From contig JANCIK010000005.1 of the NCBI GenBank assembly GCA_028532985.1, positions 3,602,501 to 3,666,500 on the forward strand: a stretch of DNA of 64,000 nucleotides, written 5' to 3'. Source of the stretch: Stropharia rugosoannulata (Eukaryota; Basidiomycota; Agaricomycetes; Agaricales; Strophariaceae). Below the pieces are notes generated by a model that searched no databases, was not told the origin of the DNA, and saw nothing but the letters and a program-made list of their open reading frames with translations. A program made the translations under genes and the position numbers. Shown here piece after piece: positions 20,390-31,289 of the stretch (position 1 is the first letter of the stretch; the number at the start of each line of letters is the position of its first letter).

Positions 20390-20989
20390 TTAAATTGATA
20401 ATGGGGACAGATAATCGGTTGAGCAGGCTTTAAAACGCTGATCCGCATTCTCGGCCATATCAAACCACTCTCGGCGCTTCCTCTCGGCGTATCCGCGGGC
20501 ACCGTGTTGCATGTGAGGGTAGTCCCTCAGCGCATTTGCCCAGAACATCTGGCGATGCAGAAAGTACCTAACTGTCCAATTCATCTCATGCTTGACAAAA
20601 ATTCGTTCCTTGCGCCATCTATCATGACTGGCCCTTGCATGCAGCCAATGAATTTGTTTGACTAAATTGGATCGCCGAGGTCAGCGTCAGTAATTCATTT
20701 GACCACCCCAATAAAGTCATACATACATTCCAGCACAGTTGCTTCATCTTCACTGTCAGTCATGTGCGCTATGCCAGCCAGCCTACGTCTGCTTATGGAT
20801 TGCCAGATCCATGACAATGTCAACTTTGTTGAGCCCTGTTGATTTGGTTGTAGCACAGCTGTGCTACACCGAACATCACGCTTTGTGAGCTCCAAATACA
20901 CGGCGAGAGCATCATTCGTAGTAGCGCCAAGAGCAATCATACAGTTTCTTGTCCATGTATACATTTGACATAGATGTGATATGTGGTGC
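20390..20989 (-). pseudogene. KDZ transposase, C-terminal part
   Basis: Minus-strand frames at 20695-20989 and 20390-20640 are joined by a short intron. They carry the family-typical C-terminal signatures: STAVLQPN...LSWIW near 20810-20870, then VNWLHARA, KHEMNWTVRYFLHRQMFW and GARGYAERKRREWFD. These follow the transposase core in intact KDZ proteins, so this piece belongs with 61-2944 although it is on the opposite strand. It begins right at the TIR element junction and lacks the segment that should link it to the core. Confidence 0.8.
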
Positions 20990-20991
20990 AT

Positions 20992-22032
20992 CAGGAAAAA
21001 GACTTTTTTGAAAAAAGTCTTTTAATTTTTTAAAAAGACTTAAAAAGACTTAAAAAGACCCTAGGAGACCTGGGTCTCTAGGAGACTTTTAAAGCAAAGT
21101 CTCCAGGTATCAAACTTTTAAAGACTTTTTTATGTCTCTAGGAGTCTCTTTAATGTCTTTTTATTTGTCCATAATGTCTCTAGATGTCTCTAAATGTCTT
21201 TTAATGTTACATTTTTGCTTTATAAAAACATTAAAAACATGATCTCATCTTAGTCAAATCACTACTACATAGATTTGATTGTATTTGTAAGTGTATTTGT
21301 AAGTAGGTATATTTAAATGTACTTAAGATTTGTCATGAAGTAACTATATTAGTCAGCACCTTACATAGACATACAATGGCAAATAAACCATCACATTAAC
21401 TTGGGTACAATGGAAAGAGGAACTTATGTTGTGGAAATAATTTGCATTTGCCAGGAATTGAACCAACAGCTTCATGCATGACTTAAAACCAGCATACTTT
21501 CCCCTACACCATGTGCCTGTGTATGTAGACTGACTGCAGGTCAAATATGATGGTAATGCTCTAGACTACATTAATTTATTACATCACCAGTCATTGAATT
21601 TAGTCATGTTCAGATGTATTTTATATAAGACCTACAATGTAGATTACAAGTAATAGTTGACAATAGCTATTCATAAGTCAATTTTTTCCCAGGTTCTTAT
21701 GTCTTTAAATGTCTTTTTGAGTCTTTTTGTAGCCTTTTAATACACTTTATGAGACATTTTTAATATCTTTTAAAGACATAAAAAGATTTATACAATTACA
21801 TCAATACATTTAAATACTTAACAAAATTGAAAGACTTTAAAAGACATAAAAAGACATAAAAAGACATTGGAAGAATTACATATTTCTCTAAAGTCTCTAG
21901 GAGACCTTTGAAAGTATAAAAAAAGACATAAAATTCACCAAAAGACATATTGATGTCTCAAAAAGACAGTAAATTTCCCAAGCGACACATAGATGTCTCA
22001 AAAAGTCTCTTTTCAAAAAAGTGGTTTTCCTG
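20992..22032 (-). mobile_element. 1.04-kb TIR element, copy 2 (inverted)
   Basis: This is the reverse-complement partner of 2945-3991, similar along its whole length with scattered substitutions. Its ends are CAGGAAAA and TTTTCCTG with flanking AT. The Pol III-like boxes are kept on the minus strand (B box at 21454-21464, A box at 21501-21511). Together with copy 1 it brackets the segment that appears inverted. Confidence 0.8.
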
Positions 22033-22034
22033 AT

Positions 22035-23421
22035 GAAGGTCACCTCGCCAGCCGCTGATCACATCTTCCCCGGGCAATTAGTTTTCAACCTCCCAGCACA
22101 AAGGTGTAAAAATTGTATCACTCTAACAGCCCTCTGTGTACATTCCTTTACAAAACTTGAGGGCATCATTCAGTCCGCCGACGGGATGATAGTGTCTTCT
22201 GAAAAGGATCACAATATTGCTAGTCAGTTGGTCTCTGCAGCTAGCGAGATACGCAAGCGACTTCTTTCCAAGCCCGATGGACATACTCCTTCAAGTCAAG
22301 AAATCCTCTCAATGAGACCATCGGCCTTAGGAACTACGGCCGTGAGTCATACTGGTTATCTCAACTCCCTTCCCACTGCTTTTGACAAGGAATGGTCTGC
22401 ATATAAAACCGCCGAGGGTGACAGTCTTCATGATAAATTCTCCGTTGCCAGTGGGCAGGCGGTTGTCCCCAACCAGAGTGCACCAAGTTATGCCGAACGT
22501 AAATTTTGTCAAATTGATGATGATTCAGATAAAGAGCAAATCACCATACCATCATTGCCTACACTGTCTCTGGATTACCCCATTTCAGATGAGTTCCCGG
22601 ACAACAAATCATTGCCTGATCCAACCATTTCTAATCGTCAAGGTTGGTTTATCTATCTCCTCATTTTGAATCAGTTACTTATACTATATTTTTGTATAGT
22701 TACATCAATGTCGAAGAATGTCGTTGTTCCCCCGATGGCCGGCCGTGTCGCGCTCAATAATGTCAACTCAGGTTAGTTTTATTTTGTCCATACACTTATC
22801 AATACCTCTGTACTGACTGCTGTGCTCCCAAATTCAACCTATCGGCGATATCTCAAATCCTCGTGGTTCGCCGATGATCTCGGTTTCGCTGACCCCGATG
22901 GAGAAGTAGTTCCGCTGCACAACGAGTTTGCAGATTCTCATCATTCGGAAGTATCTGAAGACCGAGATTTTGCAGTGGGCCACTGCTCTTCAAAAGTCCC
23001 TGAGGACAATGAATTCGCCGAGTCACACCATCCTGACCTGCCTGTGGACAATGAATTCGCTGAGTCACACCATTCTGACTTGCCTGAGGACAATGAATTT
23101 GCACTGACACGCGCGTCGTCCTACATTCCTGAAAATGCACAGCACCAGCCTGACCTGTTGCCTGAAGACAATGAATTTGCTCTAACCCGAGAGTCGTCAT
23201 ACATCCCGGACCACGCAAAATCACACCAACCTGACCTGCCTAAGGACAACGAGTTTGCTGCCACACCGCCGCCCGAGACTCCACTGGACAATGAATTTGG
23301 AGGTTTGTTGAGTCTACTTTTCTGGCATATCATACTCAATCAATCATAGACAGCCCCACGGCTGGACATATTCAAAGTGCCGAGAGCCTCCCAATCCGCG
23401 AGTGTGCAGGTGAGTCTGGTC
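22035..23421 (+). pseudogene. KDZ-associated gene, middle part with DNEFA repeats
   Basis: The reading frame MKVTSPAADHIFPGQ starts at the TIR element edge and is the in-frame continuation of the minus-strand fragment at 3992-4120. After introns near 22645-22690 and 22775-22830 the product becomes acidic. It carries repeated units with a core of (E/V/K/L)DNEFA: about eight copies between 22912 and 23305, separated by SHHxDLP- or SSYIP-type spacers. A splice donor GTGAGT at 23411-23416 follows. A hAT transposon sits in this intron and the gene resumes at about 27283. No enzymatic domain is seen. Confidence 0.55.
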
Positions 23422-23514
23422 TAGGGTATAACACGGATTACATAATACCGGGATTTAATCCAGTAGTCCCTTACCCATATAATAAATACGGATATGGATA
23501 TTTATAGTGGATAT

Positions 23515-23540
23515 CCGTGGGTACCCATATGTACCCACGG
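23515..23540. repeat. hAT subterminal hairpin, left
   Basis: CCGTGGGTAC and GTACCCACGG form a perfect 10-bp stem around a 6-nt loop, in a stretch full of ACCCATAT/ATATGG motifs. It is possibly a transposase recognition region. Confidence 0.6.
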
Positions 23541-23855
23541 TTGAGTTGAATATTTTTGGCTGCGGTGTCCTGTAAACAGTATTTTTAGCAATATGACAGC
23601 CTTATCCGTATTACATCCACGGTAAATCCGTGCGGCCTTTCACAAGGTTGATAATCATCTGTAGGAAATACACAAGCACGATTATAGTGAATTCCGTAGT
23701 ATATCCAATGTACATCCTATCGACAAACTATACATACATTTTCATGACAGACCAGACTCCGTGAAAGCTCCATGAAAGATCCTAAGAAGTTCAAACATTT
23801 GAATTGCATTGTGGGCCATATAAAAAACAACACTTCACGATGTATTAGCATCAAG

Positions 23856-26800
23856 ATGCCTCCCAAGCCTGCTCGGGGTCGGTCCACAAACCGCACTGTT
23901 ACTACCAATAATTTCCCAGCTCGTGCTCGCACTCCATCACCCGAGATATTTTCAGAGCCTGCCCCAGACACTTCAGACAGTTCAGACCTCGATGAAGGTC
24001 ATCCTACTCATGCTCCTCCTGTTATTGTATCTCCAATTAAAAAAAGAAATGTTGCTACTTCTCAAGCCCTTTTGCTTAACAAAAAGCCAGACCAAGATGT
24101 TTGGGAATGTTCAGACAAGGAAATAATTGGTATGTTCTACAGTTTGTCTAATTTGTTTAATTTTTTGATGTACTAACAATATTATTACAGCCGCAGCCAA
24201 AGCATCTTGGAGGTCTGATGCTTATGATCATTTTGACATTACCCTTCAACGAGATGTCAACTCTAGTGGTGCACCAGTCAGTCTCACGTTTATTTTTACA
24301 TGCAAGACTCGACCTTTAGAGCATCGAACCTTATTACGGCCACGATCAAAAACAGGAGAAGGTACAAGTAACTTGGTAAAAACAGTAAAGGCCTGTCTCG
24401 AGGCTCAAGGAATTACTGTCAATAAATCATCTACGTCTTTGACACCTGTTATTTCCTACAGTCCTGCAGCTCATCGTGCCTTAATTTCTCTACGCTGTGC
24501 TAAAAGCCTTCGTCCATTTAATATGATTACGGATGAAGACTATCAGCGTGAAGTTGCCATGTTCCGTCCCAATACCACAATTCCGAGCCCAGTCACAGTC
24601 AGTCGTGATATAAACCGGATTTATATTGCAATGTCCTATTTCGTCAGAGATTACTTCCAGGTCAGCACCTCTTTGTCAGTTACTCTGCTATATTTACTCA
24701 TCATCAGAGATATTAGAAGCGGGGAGGAACTGTTCATCTTGTTCTTGACGGATGGACATCACCACTGTCAACATCTTATCTTGGCCTCGTGATCATATGG
24801 TATGAGAATGGACAAATTCATCGTGCTATTTTAGAGTTTATACGGTGAGATATATTATTTAACAGTTTTCTAATTACTAAATTGAGTACAGCCTTACTGA
24901 ACGACATGATGGCCGGTATTTAGCACAAGTTGTTGCAGAGTGTATGAAAAGATTTGAGCTCGAAAAATATGTGAGTGAACTATGAATGCACCCATCTTTT
25001 AACTAATTAATTTAAGCTCTTTTCTATATGCATGGATAATGCAACAAACTGCGACAAACTTGCAGAAATTTTACCAGAATATCTTCCGTCTTTTCCTGGC
25101 ACCCAAGGCAGACTAAGATGCCTTGCTCATATTTTTAATTTAATTGCTAAGGTTAGTTCTCAATTTCTTTGCCACATTTGATACTAGCTTTATTATATAT
25201 ACAGATCTTTATATCCTTTTTCTTTAAGCGTCCAAAGAAGAAGAAAACAGTCCGAGTTGCAGCAAATGCTAATTCAAGAGGATTTCGTCGTCCTGGTGAG
25301 GTAGCTATAGCTGATATTGACGAGGAAGTTATTATAGATGAAGGAGATGGAACTGATGATGATTCTGATGATGATGACAATATAGCAATTGATGAAGAAG
25401 CTGATGCTTCATTGGAAGCAGCCGATGGTGATGAAGGGCAGGGAGTATTTAATGAGAAAGTGGTAAAAAGTCTACGAGAAAAGGCCATTCAAATTATGCA
25501 AAGAAAAGGCATCTCTATGGATCCTATTGAAATGCGAAGTGCACTCCAGATATTTCCTCGAGTAAGAGCTTTATTTATTTGGCTTGATTTTTGTGTTTCT
25601 AATATTGGTTCAGGTTTCAGGTCTTGCACGACGTGTTCGTGATTCATCATTAATTAAAGAGCGGTTCGACAAAATCATTGCTAATGACCCAGAGATTGCG
25701 GGCACACGTCGCACTCTTGCACGTCGAGTTCCCACACGCTGGAACTCAGAGCTAGATTGCTTAAAATCGCACTTATACTTCCACGACGCTGTTCAGCAGC
25801 TTACTTCAGTTGCTTCGCTGAAATTGTCTGCTTACCATCTCTCTGAATCTCAGTGGAAACTAGCTTCGGATGTACAAGAAATTCTTCTGGTAATAGTTTT
25901 CAATTTTCTCAGATCATTGTATTACTTACATGTGTATTAACTCAGCTCTTCGATGACATAACAAAGATCTTTTCAGCAGCCGAAACTCCTCTCGTTGTTA
26001 ATGTTATTCCAACTTTAGAAGACTTGCGAGAGGGGATGATTGCGGCACGAGATGACAATGAGAATGACATTTCTAATATCATCCGTGTCGCATGTCATGC
26101 CAGCCTCCTTCTTATAGACAAGTATTCTGCATTCTCTGATGACTGTGAGATATACCTTATCTCAATTGGTGAGCATCATGCACGGAACTGTCACAATTTA
26201 ATTTGACCATCACAGTTATGTGTCCGGATCGCAAAATGATGTGGTTTAAGGATCACGGGCGAACACCTCAGCAAAGCAAGCAAATCCGTGAAATTGTTAT
26301 TGCAAAATGGAAGGAGAAATATGCATCGACAGAGGATAACCAGGAAATAGAAGAATCACAGACAAGCCGAGTGGTATGTGTTCTGAATCTTTGCGGCAGC
26401 TTTGATCGCTTTAACGAAGTTATTAATAGACTCGGCGCTCACGCTATGCACCTGTTGTCAATCAGGCTCGCTATCCCGCGGACCATATACTCACCTACCT
26501 CAAGGAACCTTTGCTGCCAACATCTACAATTGTGGAAGCTGGTGGCTATATGAAATATTGGCATCAAGCAATGGCAACTCGACCCCGCCTTGCACAAATG
26601 GCATCTGATTATTGTTCAGCACCAGGTAATTTAAGCTTTGATATTATTATATCTAGACTTCGGCTGACAATGTACAATTATATAGCAACCTCAGTTGATG
26701 CTGAACGAGCATTTTCAACTGGCCGGAGGCAGGTAAACTTTATGCAACACCATATGTCATCCCAGACATTCAAAGCACAAATGGCTGTTGGTTCATGGGC

Positions 26801-26909
26801 TAAATCAACCTCCCCTCTTAACCCGGGATTCAAGTATATCAAAGATATTATTGACAAAGAGATTGATGACGAAGAGAATCCCTTCCTCGATTCCGAGCTA
26901 TTGGCTTAG
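23856..26909 (+). CDS. hAT-family transposase
   Basis: The product is encoded in about ten exons with short introns. The chosen start is ATG 23856 (MPPKPARGRSTNR); an in-frame upstream ATG exists at 23772. An N-terminal, weakly BED-like region (SWRSDAYDHFDI ... TSNLVKTVKACLEAQG) has a reduced cysteine set. The RNase H-like core follows, with ICMDNATNCDKL at about 25030 and RLRCLAHIFNLIAK at about 25110. An acidic insert covers about 25300-25440. RRVPTRWNSELDCLKSH lies near 25720. The C-terminal dimerisation region has SVDAERAFSTGRRQVNFMQHHMSS at about 26690-26760, ending DSELLA. I see no disabling stop, so the element may be active. The exon limits are my reading. Confidence 0.85.
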
Positions 26910-27112
26910 TATAGTAACTTTGTATCAATCAGACTCTGCTGAAATTTGGCTGAAATCTACTATGGACTACATTGTATCACATATTCCGTACTTGAAATAC
27001 AAACACTTATTTTACAAAACAATAGCCAGTCCTGATTCTTTACTTTAGCAAAATTTAATATATACAGCTTTACTCTATCTAATAGAGGTTGTAGCTAACC
27101 TATATACGTAGG

Positions 27113-27139
27113 TGGATTGGAATGGATTAATCCAATCCA
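27113..27139. repeat. hAT subterminal hairpin, right
   Basis: TGGATTGGA and TCCAATCCA form a 9-bp stem, followed by further ATCCGATCC repeats before the right terminus. It differs in sequence from the left hairpin. Confidence 0.45.
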
Positions 27140-27234
27140 TTCGCTATCCATCCGATCCGATCCAGATCCAGGGCTACCCACCTTCTGGATATGGACAAGG
27201 CTCGGTCTCATCCGAGTTGGACCCTAGTCTGGTC

Positions 27235-27749
27235 TACTTGAGATCTCATTTCATTCATCATATTAAGACTATTTTTGTACCCCATTGATGAAGCTCCGGC
27301 CGGCATTCCCAAAGCCAATGACATTTTTCACCAACCCATTGATGACGAATTTGCAGGTCCGTAGTTTTCAGAATGAACTTGATATCAAAGTCCATTATCC
27401 GAACCATAACTAATTTGCTTCAGAAGACAGCATTGTTGCAATGAGCGATGAACCGCTTCCTCTGGATAACGAGTTTGCAGATGAGACTATGACGCAAGAT
27501 GTCCAGGAGAGTGATCGTGCAAGCGCCGATGAACGTCTTGGACCAGGGCCCTCAGCCACGGAAGATAACTACAACTTCTATAGATACATCCAACTTGAAG
27601 ATGTCATAGACCCTGATGATGACGCTGTTTATGCATCGGCCTTGGATGATAGCAACTCCGAATATCATGAGGGTAGCTCGCACTCCCCAGAAGACTCATA
27701 TTATAGTGACTCGGCGGATGAAATGTATATGGATGACGGCGAAGACTAA
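27235..27749 (+). pseudogene. KDZ-associated gene, 3' end
   Basis: After the right copy of the hAT target duplication the intron continues to an acceptor near 27282. The frame then resumes with two more repeat units (IDDEFA near 27340, LDNEFA near 27465) and a very acidic tail ending MYMDDGED at 27749. The shared motif shows that this is the same gene as 22035-23421. The locus is broken upstream by an inversion and a retrotransposon, so it is unlikely to be functional. Confidence 0.6.
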
Positions 27750-28645
27750 AATGTAAAAAAAAAGTTGTACATATGTTTTACCTCTTGTGTTGATAGACTA
27801 TTGAATGTGTTTTTACTGCTCCTTCACATTCAGTTTTAATGACCTTCCCAATGGTAGTCATTGGGTATATATTACTTGACATATCTCTGCTATTACTGAC
27901 ATATCTGTGCTCTCGGGGCATCCGGCCCATTTTCCGCCGAACAAGGCTTTCCCGGCGATCGCAGCAAAGTCGGGGAGTGTTCGCTGGACCCGTATGGTAC
28001 GCACACACTGTAGTCTGTCCCATTTAGGCTTACGCTTGAGCGAACGAGCGAACTCTCTCGACCCGACTGATACGGCTACAGTGGGACCGTTCTCTGGTAC
28101 GTCTTGTACGGTCCAGTGTAGCTACGGTATGTGCATCGTCTAAGACTAGAGGGAAACAGAGCAGTAAGAGCCGCCGTCAAAGGGTCTGAATAAATTGTAG
28201 ATATAAAACACACACTCACAGAGTCGTTGCTTTCCGCTTACTTCACTTTTATCCCACTCGGGTGGAGCAGACTCCTGAGGTCTGAAGTGAACAACATCTG
28301 CGGGCATCTCAATGATGTCACTCAGTTATATGCCTTGGCATAAAACCGCCGTCAAAATTCACGGCATATCACTCTGCTGCTTGCCCGTACCCCACCTTAC
28401 CTGAACAAAATAGGATAGCTTACAGCACTCAAGTACTCACAACTGAACGGCTCATGGACGGACGGTTACACGTTGACAATGCACCCGGAGCTTCGGGAAA
28501 TCTGCCTCGAGGTACACACAGACTCAATCAAAACCTAAGTACCAACGGCGAAAGGTCAGGAAATAAATTACGAGCGACGGTTAATCAAACATACACACAT
28601 TTGAATACTATGACCTCAAGAGATCATGCATCGAGGGTTGCATGA
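27750..28645. other. Intergenic, no gene seen
   Basis: This contains the presumed 3' flank of the KDZ element and the downstream flank of the P450 gene. Short open frames exist, but none has family features or convincing splice structure. No tRNA or repeat was recognised. Confidence 0.5.
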
Positions 28646-30671
28646 TCATATCCCATCTCTTCTACGTCTAACCAGCACCTCCGCGGTCGCATTTGCAAAA
28701 CAAGCTGGCCCAAGCCACTGGTCGCGCGGCCGTTCAACATGCCCACCTTCCGTTGGCTTCAGCTTGACATCGTACTTCGTCACCAGCCACCCAAGCATCG
28801 TCTTCAGCTCCGCGGCGGCGAAGTACCGCCCCGGGCAGGAGTGCACTCCGTGACTGAACGCCAAGTAGTCGTTGCTCGTCGTGACAAGGTCGAACTTGCT
28901 CTGGGGATGCTCGGCTTTTAGCTTCAGGAACCGGAAGGGGTCGAAAGTGTGTGGGGAGGGGTAGGAGGTCGGGGAAAGGTGCGCAGCATCTGGGGCAACG
29001 GCGAGCGCCGTGCCTGCGGGGACAAAAGTCCTGTCGGAGAAGGTGGAATCCTGTGCTGCGATACGTTGGATGACGACTGGAGTGGAATGAGAATGGTAAC
29101 TACATTGCTAAGGAGATGTACGCACCAAATCCCAGCGGATGTAACCTCTGCACTTCACGTATAAAACTGTCCGCTTTAACCATTTTATCTAGGGCGAGCT
29201 TGGTAAGCCCCTCTTCCTCAAACGCCTCGTCAGCCTCCTCACGAAGCTCTGCAAAATACTCAGGGTAAAGCGCAAGATAGAAGAGCGTCTGGGTAAATGT
29301 CTAGATTGAACGCAAGATGTCAGTGATCAAACATTGACGTACAAAAAGTGACCCATTGTAGAAGATGAATGAATAGCGGCGAAATTGAGCGTAAGAACAC
29401 GCAGGGCAGGGTTCCGGTCTGTCGATTCTTCCTCCGTAGCATCATCCATCAGCCAGGTAAGTAGGTCGCCCTGAAAATGACAAGCACTGGGATAACAATG
29501 ACAGTGTCAGTTATATGAAATAACTTACTGGTTGCTCAGCATGCTCGCCTCTCGCCCTGGCTTCTCTTCTGGACTGAATTATTGGCGCAATATGCTTCGT
29601 GATGCTTTCAATACGGCTGGGTACAACAGAGAAATAGCGATCGACGGTTCTGGACAAATTGTCAGTAGAAGAAAGAAATGAAAATATTTCAACACACGGT
29701 CGCAGGAACGACGGAAAGAGACGCAGCATCACTCCTGTCTTGATGGCATCCATAGCGAATCCAATATTGACCTTGAGGTAGTCTTCATTTCTGCCTAAAC
29801 ATATGCGGTGTGAGCACCTTTAAGCAAGAATAACGTTAATGCAGACGAAACGTACATAATGGAACGCCAACGGAAACGCGATTGCTGATTCTTGCTACGA
29901 CCTTTGTGATGTTCTCGAAGGCGTTAACGGATTTCCAGTCTTGGTAAGGGTCGAACAATGGTATGAATAATCAGCTTTAGGTTTATACATTAGTAAGAAG
30001 CTTCAGACATACCAGAGTCATTGAGCGGAAAATAGTCCTCATATGCAGGGAGAGCTCGCGTTAGCTGGGCGCGCACAATGGGAACATGGTATGGATTGCT
30101 GAGCACATTCGGGCCAAATGTATGCTACATTTGAATGTTCTGCAGTCGGTAGGGAATTAGCCGATCTTACGGAGGTTTAGAGTGACATACCTCGCCGGTA
30201 GAAAGCTGTTCAGAGAGTATGTGCTCGAGCGCCTTCCGCATCTCCTCAATCATGCGCAGATCGCCCGTGATCAGCAGCCAGTTGAGAAATTCAGGAACTT
30301 TGAAGAATGACGTTGGCCACTGAATGTGAAAGAAGTATTGAGGACATGAGTGCACAAGCAGATGCGAATAAACGTACCCTCTTCAGACCTTCTGCAGTCA
30401 GTTCCCTCGCATGCATGATGTATGAAATGGCGCTGAAGGTCGACCTTATGGATACTTCATATCCAATAGTTGGGATATGCCGCAGCTAGAGTACTTGTCA
30501 GTTTGAGTGCGCATGCAAGGTCGAAGTAGGACTGACCTTGCTTGTTTCGCCTACATATCGGTTCAATACTGCCCAATACAGGACACTGAAGACTCCAATG
30601 AAAGTCACAAGATATTGGAGGAATGACTGGACGATAGAGAACGGTATTTCTTTGGCACTGTCAAATGCCAT
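28646..30671 (-). CDS. Cytochrome P450 monooxygenase, ER-membrane anchored
   Basis: Haem-thiolate monooxygenase with NADPH-P450 reductase as expected partner. The start is ATG 30671 (MAFDSAKEIP), chosen because it opens a hydrophobic anchor (FLQYLVTFIGVFSVLYW). Splicing then leads to the typical HIPTIG segment. About eight short introns follow. The I helix reads NFAAIHSST, the AxHxxS variant known from kaurene-oxidase-like fungal P450s in place of AGxDT. The ExxR motif is EVQR (about 29125). The PERF-region equivalent is FDPFRFL. The haem loop is FSHGVHSCPGRYFA with the ligand cysteine near 28836. The length, about 520 residues, is normal and all motifs are intact. Neighbouring oxidative genes make a role in secondary metabolism plausible. 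The substrate is unknown. Confidence 0.92.
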
Positions 30672-31289
30672 AATGGGAGCTTATGCGGGAGAGAGAGATG
30701 ACGCAGAGGCATTTCAGAGAGGTTGAGCAACTGTGAGCCATGATGCATGAAGCCCGGTCTATGTATAGCGCAAACGATTCCGAAGATGTGCAAAAAGGAT
30801 TGAACATTCCTAAACGACTGACGCAGTACTTGTAATGGAGACCAGACCTGGACCAGATGCGTAACCAACTCGTCAATGGGGAAGTTTGGGTAAAGCAGAG
30901 TACACAGAAAGCTGTCAATGATGAGCTTGGTATGTGACATGTCCACAAATCTGTTCAGTTTGCGTCTTCGTCGCTCGGTAATCGAGGTTTATGGACGGAG
31001 GCCGGTCATCGGTCAAATGTTTGTTGACGTTGATTCTTGTCATATCAATTTCAAATGGCAAATGCCGGTAGATACGCCCATCATCGTCACCAGCATATCG
31101 GCAGTGTTACTAGTACAAGCCTTCGTCCAGACTCCACCCCGTGTCGTCTAATAGACTCCAGCTAGGTATTAGATGGAGTTTTGAGCAATCTTCACATTCT
31201 ATCGCCTTAGAGTGTCACTCCTATACTTTGAATGAATAGCACTGTAACATGCTTATATCTTTACTACGGAGTTACAGGGGTATTAAACG
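30672..31289. other. Intergenic, P450 promoter side
   Basis: This is the 5' flank of the P450 gene and the 3' flank of the F-box gene. A GCTATACATAG sequence near 30765 could serve as a weak TATA element for the P450. An upstream ATG frame near 30946 is out of frame with the P450. No other gene was seen. Confidence 0.4.

Larger units (their letters stand above)
23422..27226 (+). mobile_element. hAT DNA transposon, 3.8 kb, apparently complete
   Basis: It is flanked by a perfect 8-bp target duplication GTCTGGTC (23414-23421 and 27227-27234), the hAT hallmark. Terminal inverted repeats begin TAGGGT and end ACCCTA, with 15 of the first 20 bases matching. It encodes a multi-exon transposase on the plus strand. 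It was inserted 4 bp into an intron of the KDZ-associated gene. Confidence 0.95.
1..27750. mobile_element. Host KDZ-family DNA transposon, discontinuous and rearranged
   Basis: This is the oldest layer of the left 28 kb. Coding pieces that belong together lie at 61-2944 (+), 20989-19691 (-), 4120-3992 (-), 22035-23421 (+) and 27235-27749 (+). They encode a CxC2-type KDZ transposase and an associated acidic protein. Everything between these pieces is later insertion: two TIR elements, Gypsy-1 with its nested cargo, and a hAT element. The piece between the two TIR elements is in opposite orientation to the rest. The 5' end probably lies outside the window, and I did not identify the KDZ terminal repeats. 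The right limit is placed after the last coding piece, so the true 3' end may lie slightly further right. Confidence 0.7.

Noticed and set aside
28454..28645. 63-codon ORF upstream of the P450 3' end
   Set aside because: Short, low-complexity and without family features; consistent with chance.
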